Assembly: GCF_033568475.1 (NCBI RefSeq)
Contig: NC_133123.1
Span: forward strand, 3,038,001-3,102,000
Direction of reading: 5' to 3'
Origin: Henckelia pumila
Taxonomy: Eukaryota; Streptophyta; Magnoliopsida; Lamiales; Gesneriaceae
DNA: 64,000 nt
A program made the translations under genes and the position numbers. Positions 50,823-61,638 of this stretch are shown one piece after another. A model generated the notes under the pieces. That model had not been told where the DNA came from. It searched no databases and saw nothing but the letters and a program-made list of their open reading frames with translations. Position 1 is the stretch's first letter. Each line of letters begins with the position of its first letter.

Positions 50823-51049
50823 TGTTCTAAAAGAAAGCAATAAACTAACCAAATAAGCAAAAAAACAAGTAATTCAATATATCAAAAGTATTACATGAGT
50901 GACCTATTTATAGGCACAAAAAATTCTCGGGTATGGTAACTATGATATTACAAGGAAGTGATATTATCTTGATTCATTACCATCTTCCGAAGATTTGATT
51001 ATGATTTTCTTCGATCACTCAAATCTTTGACATCCATAATATTGTAACA
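50823..51049 (-). repeat. 3' LTR of the copia element
   Basis: A 227-bp terminal repeat, left copy on the plus map. It is preceded by the AAAGT target duplication. Confidence 0.87.
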
Positions 51050-54000
51050 CTCCCCCTTGGATGTCATTCGATGGATGTGCCTCGTTAAAACCTTACTAGG
51101 AAAAATCCAATGGGATAAAAGCCTAGCGAAGGAAAAAGAGTACAACATCCCTCGTTGCTCAACTGCCTCGTTAAAAACCTTGTCATGAAAAACTACTTGA
51201 AAAAAATCATGGACAAGGGAAAAAGAGTGCAGTTTGGATTAACTCCCCCTGTTGCGAACATCAGTTAAAATCTCTAAGTCGTTGCATTCCGATCTTGTAC
51301 ACCAATTTCTGAAAAGTTGATGTGAGCAATGATTTCGGTGAAAACTCGGTCGGATTATCACTTGAACAAATTTTTTGAATTTAGTTGAGAAGTGCATGCC
51401 TCATATCCTTCATAGATCTCCGAGATATAAGTGTTCCGTCATAAGTAACAAGCATCCAGTTTGTCAATAAGATATCTGCATAACTAATTAATTGAAAATC
51501 ACAAGCATTAAAATAAAATAAGTCGTTTGTATCATATACATATTAGATATCAAAATTAATTGCATCCATTACCCCTAAAAGTTTGGACCATAGATCCCAA
51601 AAACTCATGTTTTGCTATTGAGTTTAACTCTTCTTGTATTGCAATATTCTAATTTGGCCAATCATGTCTACAATGACATTCATTAACAGATTTATGATAT
51701 AGATCATAACATCAAATGTCACATCATGGGCAAACTTTATTGATTAAATCATTTTCCCGTTTTGACATACTTTATCGAGATCTCTTCATTTTCAAGTACT
51801 TGAACTTCTTCGGGGATTTGATCATCTACATTTCGGACTGATCAATTAATTAATCATATTTTCAACATGGACATCTATATTATTGCTCCTTTTCTTTTCG
51901 TAGATTTTTATCTTTGGATCCAATTTCTCTACCACGCTTGATTCGAGCTCGTTGTTTGACTGTTCTTTCAGAACATCAATATGTGCTGGAGCATTAGCAG
52001 CTATTATGTGTGACTTAGTTACCATTTTTCTCATTAAATGCATCAAGTAATTTACTTGCAATACTTTGCAAATTGACTATTCTTGAACCTCAAGTTCACA
52101 TTCATTTGTCCGATAATTAAAATGATGTAATGATGCATTCCAAGTTAATTAACTTGGTGATCTCATATTTTCTCCCCTATTAATCATTGCATATGCAAAT
52201 TTATTCATAAGGTCTTGGCCAAAAGCTGGTTGTAAAGGGAAGAATTCATGGTAACTAGTCAATCTGATGCGTATAAGTGTTGCTATACATAAAATATCAT
52301 ATCCCCATAAATATTTGGGGAGTTTGTTCTCATTATCAATGGTTAGCTATTAATTGTAGATGCTTAATCAAAATTTTCGCTAAACCATTTTGTATATGAA
52401 CATTTGCAATAAGATGTTCAATAATTATCTCAATTGACATACTACAATAGTCATTGAAAGTTTGAGATTTAATTTCACCAGCATTATCAATAAAATCCTC
52501 TTAATATGAGTTGCAAACATCAGTTTGCGATATGATAGTAAACACACATGTAACCATTTCATAGATACATAAAATATTTAAATGGTTCACATGATGGGTA
52601 AATGTGCCCATAAATATCACCTTGTACCCTTTTAAAATATAGGTGAATCAATATCAATTTTAGCCGATGAAGGCTTATAATTTACCTTGAGAACAAGCAA
52701 CACATGAGAATTTTTTAACATTAATAATCTCTGTTTCTTTAATTGATGTCCATATGAATTATCAATATTATTTTACACATCATTGTAAATTTGGGATTTC
52801 TCAATTGATTATTCCAAGTCATAAACAAATTCATATCAATGAATTTCTTGGCTAACCGTTGCATTCGTTTCCGATACATTTATTGTGTAGTATAAGCCAT
52901 AAGTAAATGTCGATAATTTTTCAACAATGTATTTCTTTCTCGACATTTCTTTCGCAATAAAAGATATCATTTTCCTTCTTGGCTTATAGTTTCAATATAA
53001 TATCCATTCCGACGGATATCTTGAAAGCTCAATAAATTTCTTTGAGACTTATGAGAGAGTAACACAATTTGTCTCTCCATATAATATTTACTTTTCTAGA
53101 GCTTTCAATAATAGTTGTACTTTCAAAAATTGTGTTGACATATCTTTTTCTCATGTGTAAATATGAGAATATTTATTCTCTTGAATATGGAATGTGTCAT
53201 TGCGATGTCAATACGATATAAATCTCTATTGATTTCATATCCAAAATCCATATTCTATTCACAATAATAAATTTAATAAGAATAAAAACATTTTATTCAT
53301 ATAGAGACAGTACGAAATAAATAACTTTGATTCATAATAAAAACAATCAAACCAATTTAAAATTTAAATTACTTAAACCAATAGTCTTCTCAAATAAACC
53401 ATATAAATAATCCCTAACATTTAAATAAATAGAAACCAAAATGACCAAATAAAAGATAACCAATAACTTTAATAATTTTGCACGCTTCCTTATCCAATCA
53501 AATGATCAATCTTTTCTTCCGAATCTTCAAAGAAATCAGAAACATCAAAATGTGTCGAAAGAGATGGATCTTGGCTTAAATCTTCACCTTGATGAATAAA
53601 ATTAGTTTCAACATATTTTGTCTTTTCTTTTGATGCTTGATAAAGATCAACAAGGTGTTTTGGGGTACGCCAATTATTATACCAATGCATTTTATCTCCA
53701 CATCTATAACACCCATTTTTTGAATTCATTGATTTATCATTTTGACCACTTTCAACATTTTTCTTTTGGTCATTACCACACCTTTTGGAACTTCCATTCC
53801 TTTGATCATTATTATTATTATAACCATCGTTAAAGTAACGAGGTTTTTCATGCCCACGACCATATGGATGAAAACGTCCTCGACCGCGTCCACACCCACG
53901 ACCACGACCGAATCCGGTCTTATTTTGTTTCATCTTTTCCTCATGCATTGCCACATTAACTTCAGGAAATGGGTTGGCACCAGTGAGACGAATTTTATGA

Positions 54001-55094
54001 TTTTTCATCAACAACTCATTATTTTGCTCAACCACAAGCAAACATGAAATCAAATCAGAATACCTCTTGAAACCTTTCTCTCTATACTGTTGTTGTAAGA
54101 CAACATTAGAGGCATGAAATGTGGAATATGTTTTTTTCCAACAAATCATCATCAGTTATTTTTTCTCCACACAATTTCAACTGTGAACTGATGCGAAACA
54201 ATGCAGAATTATATTCACTTACAAACTTAAAATCTTGTAAGCGCAAGTGCATCGAATCATAACGTGCATTTGGAAGAATCACCGTCTTTTGATGGCTATA
54301 TCTCTCTTTCAAATTATTCCATAGATCAAGCGGATCTTTTATCGTCAAATACTCAATTTTCAAACCATCATGAAGATGGTGACGAAGGAATATCATAGCC
54401 TTTGCACGGTTTTACGGTGATTTTTTATTTTCCTCTTTGATGGTATCTCCAATACCCATAGCATCTAGATGTATTTTAGCATCTAGTATCCAAGAGAGAT
54501 AATTCTTGCCGGATATATCAAGAGCGGCAAATTCAAGCTTTGAGATATTCTACATGATGAAATCTATATAGAACACAAAATTCATAAATATTGATTAATA
54601 CACAATAACACAAATGTATATAAAAGTTTAAAGTCAAGCATGAAAATTTAACGATGAACATAAATAATAATATGTGCACAACAATCATATATATAAAATA
54701 TAATTCATTCTTAGAATATTTAACAAGAAGACAAAAACTACAACAAATAAAAATAATCGAAATTAAAATACTCAACTTCTTAATATCGCTTAATGATGTA
54801 CATTTATAATAATCATGTAATTTATATGTGTACGTGTATCAATATCCATCAATATTAAAATCCAAAAACAGAATCACTAAAAAAACAATTGGATATCAAC
54901 AATAAATATTAGTTTGTGCATCGAATTTATATCTATGCGTGTAAAAGTCATACTATCAGAAACATATTAATTTAATGATGAGCATGACATGTGTATTAGT
55001 GATTGAAAAACGAAAACCAAAGATAAAATTGTAGATCATGAGCATGTCGTGGAAAAGACGAAAAGAAAAATATGATAGACTCGTGCTGATAACG

Positions 55095-55321
55095 TGTTAT
55101 AAAAGAAAACAATAAACTAACCAAATAAGCAAAGAAACAAGTAATTCAATGTATCAAAAGTATTACATGAGTGACCTATTTATAAGTACAAGAAATTCTC
55201 GGGTATGGTAACTATGATATTACAAGGAAGTGATATTATCTTGATTCATTACCATCTTCCGAAGATTTTATTATGATTTTCTTCGATCACTCAAATCTTT
55301 AACATCCATAATATCGTAACA
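55095..55321 (-). repeat. 5' LTR of the copia element
   Basis: A 227-bp terminal repeat, right copy on the plus map, about 96% identical to the other by eye count. It is followed by AAAGT. Confidence 0.87.
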
Positions 55322-55599
55322 AAAGTAAGATTGTAAAAGTAAACATTTTTTAAAAATTGATACTTTGATGAGGGTTGTGGAGCCCAATCTAAGCCCACAC
55401 CTAAAAATAAGGGCTCCGCTCCATTTCTTATCAGTAACTTCGGCCCAAAACCAAGAGCAGGTGGGTTTAGGATAGGATCGTTTAGCAAAGACGACTTCGA
55501 TTATCGGAAAAGTACCCAGAATTCTTTTTAATTTTTGTTTTAAAAATTATTTTTTCAAGTATAGTTTCGTACAGTATGCTGAACCTGAATTTGCAGAAC

Positions 55600-58500
55600 A
55601 TGGGTAGAAGAGCGGTTGCGGCGGCTGTCTCCTTGTGGTTGATACCCATTTCCATTTTAGTCAATCGCATTGTTCCGGATCCATACATGGTAATGGATAA
55701 AGCTTATTGCTTGGCATTTCTCTTTTTTGGAACCGTAGAGATTTTATATCCTTATTTTATGTTTATGGTTGATTTCAATGCCATAGTTGATGATCCGAAG
55801 GTGACTGATTTATTGATGATGTAAAATATAGGATGAAATTTTCCACGTGCCGCAGGCACAAAAGTACTGTAGAGGCAATTTCAGAAATTGGGATCCAATG
55901 ATTACCACTCCTCCTGGACTGTGAGTTCGTCTCCCGTGATGATTATTTTCACATGAAATTTTTAGTTTACGATAGTGGGTGTTCTGTATTTTGGTGAGTG
56001 GTTTCGTGCCTCCAAGTATTTCTCGGTCTAGGATACTTGTTCCTTATGGCTAAAGGATTTTAACGAGAAAAAACAGTTGGAGAGTAATATTTTGTAATAA
56101 TCCTTGGATAATATATGTCATAACTGTATGACAAAAATACTAAACACTGTGGGACGGGTTAGAACTTAAGAATCAACGAAGGTGGATCCAAAGCATGAGA
56201 TATGGGTATGATACACATCTTGGAATGATATTGATTAGATCTTAAATCTCAGTGTTTTAAATGGAATTGTGGCCATCTTAGAACGGGTATAGTTTATCAC
56301 TCCTTTGCATGGGAAAAATGTAAAGCACGAATTTAGATGATGTTGGCTGTGGAAAAAAATCTCTTGACTAGACTCAATTATACTGAAACCATCAACAAAG
56401 TTAATTTAATGTAATTTTGAACTTCTGCAGGTACGTTACGTCACTTGCCTATGTTGCCTCTTTGTTTCCAGGATTGTATTGTCTGCAAGCAGTGTCGTCA
56501 TTTTCTGACTCGTGCTCCACTGCCATTCTACGGTTCACCAATGGTATATTGGCTGTAGCGTGCAGCATTCTGATTTATGAGATAATCACCCATTTGAGGC
56601 CTTCTATTGATGACAAGAAAGCAACTCTTTGTTCTTTGGTTTTGTCATTGTATCCACTGCACTGGTTCTTCAGTTTTCTGTATTATACAGATGTGGCATC
56701 CCTAACTGCAGTGTTGGCCACGTATCTTTTTAGCCTGAAAAAAAAATACTTCCTGAGTTCACTGGTAAGACCCGAGTTGAATTGTCTGGAATGACTGGAT
56801 AATATATCTTGTGTGTCTATTTAACCTCTTTGTGGTACATATTTCTTCCTAAGGGGCAGCTTCAATATTTTATGGAGACCATTTTGATGAAAGAAAGTTA
56901 TTTTTGACATTCGTATTCAAATAAATTTAGCAGCACTCCCATGGCTCATATTTCATAGCTCAAATGTCTTCCTCGTGCTTGCAACTTCTAGAACTGCTCA
57001 TTAACTGGGACCAAATAAGTTGGAACAGACAAGTTTATAACTTCATATTAAATATCGATTAAGGTTTTGACAAACACAATCTTTTTTAGATGCTCGTAGT
57101 ATGCTTATCTTTCTTGATGCCAAACTACGATAAAATTGATTTTGCTCTTTGATCCTATTCATGATTTAAAAAAAAATTATTTTCTTATGTTTTCTCAGTG
57201 CAGTAATGATTGTTGTTGGTCCATTTACCTGTAGCTTGGGGGCTTGTCTGTGTTGATGCGTCAAACAAATATCATATGGATGCTTTTTGTTGCATGCACT
57301 GGGGTTATAGATTTTACACTCTCTCATAAAAATGATTGTTTGAAAGTAGACAAGTCTATCGTGACCAAGGAGAAGGATACCCAGGATGCCTACAACAGAG
57401 GTGCATCAGTGGCCACAAAATTAAGAAAACGAAGGGTCGGAAAAGGTTTGGGTAGTCGGAACAATTTAACATCCCAAGCATCTGGTCCTACCATTTGTTC
57501 ATCAGGTTATACCTAATTTTTCTTGCAAATTATATAGTGCATTGAAATAGTCAGCATCAATATGCCCAACGGAGCATTAATTTTTCCAAAGTAGTCAATG
57601 TATTTGTATTAAGGTCATTGGTTGTCGCATAGCCCTTGATTAGCCATCCTGTTAACTATCCTTTGTATTTTTGGTGTTTTGTTTCCTAATATTATTAGGG
57701 GTCCCAACAAAACCCCACCTTCTGTGGTAGTTCTTAATTGTGTTTTTGAAAGCAAACTAAATGGTCTTGGGTTGCTAACTGTACGTCTATGCCGTTTTTG
57801 TATATTACAGGATTGTACGATGAGATTCGGGACATAATTATAATTTCATGGAATTTCCTAGGGGAACTTTTGGTTACCTTCAGTCCCTTCTTTGTAATAT
57901 TCATGGCTTTTGTTGCTTTTGTTTGCTGGAACGGGAGCATAGTTCTTGGTATTGCCGTCTGTTGTTTAATTTTTTAATTTCCCTATTGTTTTTAATTTTT
58001 GAGTACTTACAAATTATTGTTTTTCTTTTCTGGATAGGGAATCGTTAAAATCCTGTTTTGTTCTCCATTTTGCAGGTGCTAAAGACTCACATGCAGTTTC
58101 TCCACATTTTTCCCAGTTATTGTATTATAGTCTGGTTTCTGCTCTGTTTACGGTTCCTGCTTCCTTCTCTTTACAGCAAGCAGCAGTTCTGTTCGGGCAA
58201 TTGTCCAGGAACAAACTTTTCTCTTGCTTTCAGTTCATTGTGGCGTTAACAATCTGCTCCCTTTCTGTGAAATTTTTCAGGTTTGAACCTCTAACAAGTT
58301 TGTGTTTATCTTTGAAGTACTATTTCCCTTTTAGCAATCTATCCAGGTTGAATTTGTTGCACAGAGTTTACAGCCATATTGCCACTTCATTCTTGTCACT
58401 CTGATGTCCCATGGTGGCATATCACGGTGATATTTTGTAATACATATGTAAAAGTTAATTATAGTCTGATTTGCCAAAACTGACCGAATTCCAATTATTT

Positions 58501-59121
58501 CAATACATTTGTGAATATGTCTCGAGTCAATGTCAGCAAAATCTTAGTTCATTTTGTGGAAGTTAAATTTGCCTCAGAGAAGGAATCCGGATTCATACAT
58601 CCTTTAATGAATATCTGTAAACTCTTTCAGCATTGCTCATCCATATCTCCTAGCCGACAATCGACACTATCCCTTTTATCTCTGGCGAAAGGTCATCAAC
58701 TACCATTGGTCAACAAAGTACCTTATGGTGCCCCTTTACGTGTACTCAATGTTTTCGATTGTCACTAATTTGGGTTTGTACGAAACTCCATCTGCTATTC
58801 CTCTTTATGGCTATGGACTGCGTAAATCTTGTGATTAATTTTCTTGTTTGTCTTTTGGCAGCAAGAGGTCAGAAGAAAATCTGGGTGTTGGTGTATGTTT
58901 TGGCTTGTGCCGGAACACTCATCCCTACACCATTGATAGAGTTCAGATACTATACTGTCCCCTTCTACTTATTGATTCTGCACACCCGTATTGATGATAA
59001 CAAGAGTTGGCTTATCCTTGGTACCTTATATCTAGCCATCAATTGCTTTACAATGTTTATGTTCCTTTTTCGGCCATTTTCTTGGAACCATGAAGCTGGG
59101 ACACAGAGGTTTATATGGTGA
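55600..59121 (+). CDS. ALG10: Dol-P-Glc:Glc2Man9GlcNAc2-PP-dolichol alpha-1,2-glucosyltransferase (ALG10/DIE2)
   Basis: Eight exons: 55600-55689, 55832-55920, 56431-56764, 57235-57505, 57811-57948, 58076-58280, 58631-58773 and 58862-59121. They give 509 residues, the family's usual length. The protein is a multi-pass ER membrane enzyme that adds the third and last glucose to the lipid-linked oligosaccharide before N-glycan transfer. Family marks: [20 protein letters not shown] (luminal acidic DE motif), [38 protein letters not shown] and [12 protein letters not shown]. The chosen start gives [16 protein letters not shown], like the Arabidopsis N-terminus. An in-frame ATG eight codons upstream (55576) is also possible. 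A basic, Ser/Thr-rich loop ([16 protein letters not shown], around residue 235) separates the membrane segments. The copia element lies just upstream, ending about 280 bp before the start. Confidence 0.93.
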
Positions 59122-59632
59122 ACTCAATCCAAAAATTATGGAAAACATATTTTTTGTTGTTCACGTGACTGCAGATTCAAATACTAGGATTATGCTAAAA
59201 AAATATTGTTGCATTGGTCTACGAAGGTAGCAAAAACAAAGTCACTTTTTCGGTGCTTATATCTTTGGTGGGAAATGTAAGATTATTATACTTCATATGA
59301 GTACTGCCTCAATTCTTCACAAGTCATTGTCCAATTTGGAGCCGTTATTATGTACGAAATGTCAGGCCAAAAGTTGTGTGATTGAACAACACTATTCTTG
59401 TATCATAGATTTGCCAAGCATTGAAAAGTTGTGTAAGAAGCTTTTACTGTTAATTTTGCTAGGATGCAAAAGTAGTAATTTCCAAGAATGCTAGGTGAAT
59501 CAATGGAAAAAGCCGTTTAAAATCCAGCCTTTTTTTTTCGGTTTTTTGGAATTTGGTCATTCGATATTCCGCGTCTGCATAACATGCGTTAGTTGTCCCG
59601 TGATAATCTTATCTACTAATACGCACAGGTCC
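59122..59632. other. 3' UTR and flank of ALG10
   Basis: AT-rich non-coding sequence. An AATAAA-like signal cannot be assigned with confidence. It ends at the SINE target duplication. Confidence 0.5.
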
Positions 59633-59650
59633 CACCAGAAAAATTTTATA

Positions 59651-59857
59651 TAAAAAAAAAGGGTGAGCCCCACCCCCAAGGGCCCCACACAGAGACGCCC
59701 CAAGCCCCGGCGTGAAGGGAGATAAATCAGGGTTATGTCTGGCCAGGTAAGTACCCAGGGAGAGGAAGGCTCGCAAGCGCGATAAACAAGGCCAAATACA
59801 CCTTTTACGGGATTCGAACACTTGTCACCTTCTTTTTCACCGAGGCCTTTGCCGGGG
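59651..59857 (-). mobile_element. tRNA-derived SINE with 18-bp target duplication
   Basis: Read on the minus strand, it starts CCCCGGCAAAGGCCTCGGTG (A-box region) and has a B-box GTGTTCGAATCCC about 50 nt in. A GC-rich body follows and ends in a T-run (CCCTTTTTTTTTATA). The flanks CACCAGAAAAATTTTATA (59633-59650) and CACCAGAAAATTTTTATA (59858-59875) match at 17 of 18 positions. The layout (A/B boxes, T-rich tail, about 200-265 bp) is the same as that of the SINE at 10557, though the bodies differ. Confidence 0.85.
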
Positions 59858-59875
59858 CACCAGAAAATTTTTATA

Positions 59876-60539
59876 GCAGACGATAATGCTGGTAATAAAT
59901 AAACATTTCTTTTAAATAACAAGCATTCATGTATCGAATCCATTGATTAGATTCTATAATAATCCAACCGTAGGGAGAGATTTGTGGCAAACATCTAGGG
60001 TCCATTTGAAGTTCTGTATTGTTAATTTAGTTATAGTTAATCTTATCTAATTTGACATATTATTTATATTTCTATTAAATATTTATTTTACATCAATCAA
60101 ATCAATAATTATTTATCTCACATCAATCAAATAATTGAATTTAAATTACTATATTACCCTTAATAAATAATATTATTCAAATTTTATTAATTTTTTAAAA
60201 AACAAATGGTAATATATCATTTTATCTAAAAATTAATCAATCAAATCAAACAAACTATTATTTATCAATCAAACCAAATACTATACAAATAATCATTTTT
60301 TTTAAATTTTTTTTTATCATATTAGATTACTTTATCTTCGTATTATTATCTCATCTTTGACTTTAAACGAACCCGAATATTAGGTGAAAGATGAACTACG
60401 GTTAGCTTTAAGATTTTGAAAACAGAAGAGAGGATGCGTGGAGTAACCGATTCAAGAACGTGAATGAAAACAACCGCAACGCTCACCTTTCAGTCAAACT
60501 CCACAAACCGAACAATCTCACCCCACGACTCCTTTTGAG
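59876..60539. other. AT-rich spacer upstream of the small membrane-protein gene
   Basis: Contains several ATCAATCAAAT-type words in loose repetition (about 60090-60280) and nothing coding. The last 150 bases should be the promoter of the gene at 60634. Confidence 0.5.
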
Positions 60540-60547
60540 TATAAAAT
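60540..60547 (+). promoter_or_regulatory. Probable TATA box of the 63-residue protein gene
   Basis: TATAAAAT within GAGTATAAAATCCC, about 94 bp upstream of the start codon at 60634. This is a good plant TATA box at a normal spacing. Confidence 0.6.
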
Positions 60548-60633
60548 CCCATCTCACAAACACAAATTATTTGGTCCCAGTTTTATCTTTTTGTTTGTGG
60601 TGATATATCAAGCACAGGGTTTGATTCCGAAAG

Positions 60634-60825
60634 ATGTGTTGCGGGACGAAAGTGTGCTGTTTCTGCATGTGCGTGGTTCTAGTGGTGTTGGCCGTCGGAT
60701 TTCTGTTCGGGTTTGGGGTGTTCAAACATGGATTCCACAAGTTGAAGGATTCTGTGCATGACGTGAATGACAGTCGGGGACGACGCCCCTTTCTGGGTTT
60801 CGCCGCGCCGCCCCCGTTTTATTAG
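60634..60825 (+). CDS. Small Cys-rich one-pass membrane protein, 63 residues
   Basis: A single intronless frame: MCCGTKVCCFCMCVVLVVLA then VGFLFGFGVFKHGF. Five cysteines cluster in the first 13 residues, directly before or at the start of a hydrophobic segment (about residues 9-30). The tail is short and polar (HKLKDSVHDVND), then GRRPFLGFAAPPPFY. A TATA box lies 94 bp upstream, and coding-like GC content contrasts with the AT-rich flanks. I recall similar unnamed short proteins in other dicots but cannot name a function. The Cys cluster next to a membrane segment suggests palmitoylation or metal binding, which is inference. Confidence 0.72.
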   Translation: MCCGTKVCCFCMCVVLVVLAVGFLFGFGVFKHGFHKLKDSVHDVNDSRGRRPFLGFAAPPPFY

Positions 60826-61638
60826 TGCTTTTGATTCATCTTACTTGCTTCCTATTCTTTTAACTTGTAATAACTCTTATTTTTTTTCAGTTTGGATTTG
60901 TGTTCTTTATGTCTCTATTAGGTGGGATCGATATTGTTCATTTTAAATTTAACGAATTCTTTTGGTGGGATTCAAAAGATCTTGAGTTCTTTGGATAAAA
61001 TACTTTTCTTTCTTTCTTTTTTTTTTTTTTTTTCCCTCGAGTTCTTTCGATGGTTTTTTGTTCTGTCGCACACAATCAAGTAATCTAATCGAACATAGGT
61101 AAAAACATTGAGAGAATATAAGCTGAAATGCATGCCGATATAGTTCATTTAATCTCCGATAATGCATCAAAAATTCAAAATTTGGAATTGAACATCCATG
61201 TTTTCATGTTATAAGTTTGAAAATCATTTGATTTTCCAGAATGATTCAAGGTTGCTGCCGCAAATTTCCCAGAATGATGTTGTCTCGTCTTTCTGGTCAA
61301 AACAGCAGCTCCATTAGGTTCGATGTATCTTATGTTTTTGGATGATGAAAACTATATAACAATCCGGCCAAGTTCCAACACAAAATCCAACCCATTCATA
61401 TGGTAGTAGGCATGAAGCCATGTTTACATTTTGTAATTTGTTCCTTGTCCGAAACAGAGCAAGTTATGCCAATCAATTTCGATTTTTATATTCACAATTT
61501 ACATTATCCTTACACGTAAATATACAATGCAAGAATGTATGTATACACTGCCAAATGCCAATCACAATGAATCAATAATACCTATATACACAAGTAAACA
61601 AACAAATCCCATTTGAACTAAAGAATATCATAGCCCAG
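60826..61638. other. Intergenic region (3' flanks of convergent genes)
   Basis: It contains the 3' UTR of the small protein gene on the left and that of the BTB gene on the right. A pyrimidine run lies at about 61007-61035. No other feature is seen. Confidence 0.5.

Larger units (their letters stand above)
50823..55321 (-). mobile_element. Ty1/copia-type LTR retrotransposon (broken fossil, both LTRs present)
   Basis: Two 227-bp LTRs (50823-51049 and 55095-55321) bound a 4.5-kb element lying on the minus strand, flanked by a 5-bp target duplication AAAGT (50818-50822 and 55322-55326). LTRs begin TGTTAC and end AACA on the element strand. Next to the 5' LTR is CGTTATCAGCACGAG, a primer-binding region known from plant copia elements. 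Next to the 3' LTR is a polypurine tract, AAGGGGGAG. A gag region (about 53490-54540) with an RGRGRG-rich stretch and a zinc knuckle around 53640-53715 is recognisable. The polymerase part is heavily decayed and shortened. LTRs differ at about 10 of 227 positions, which suggests insertion roughly 2-3 million years ago under usual plant rates. Confidence 0.88.

Noticed and set aside
53618-54047. Plus-strand frames opposite the retroelement gag region
   Set aside because: These are antisense shadows of a low-complexity gag region, not host genes.
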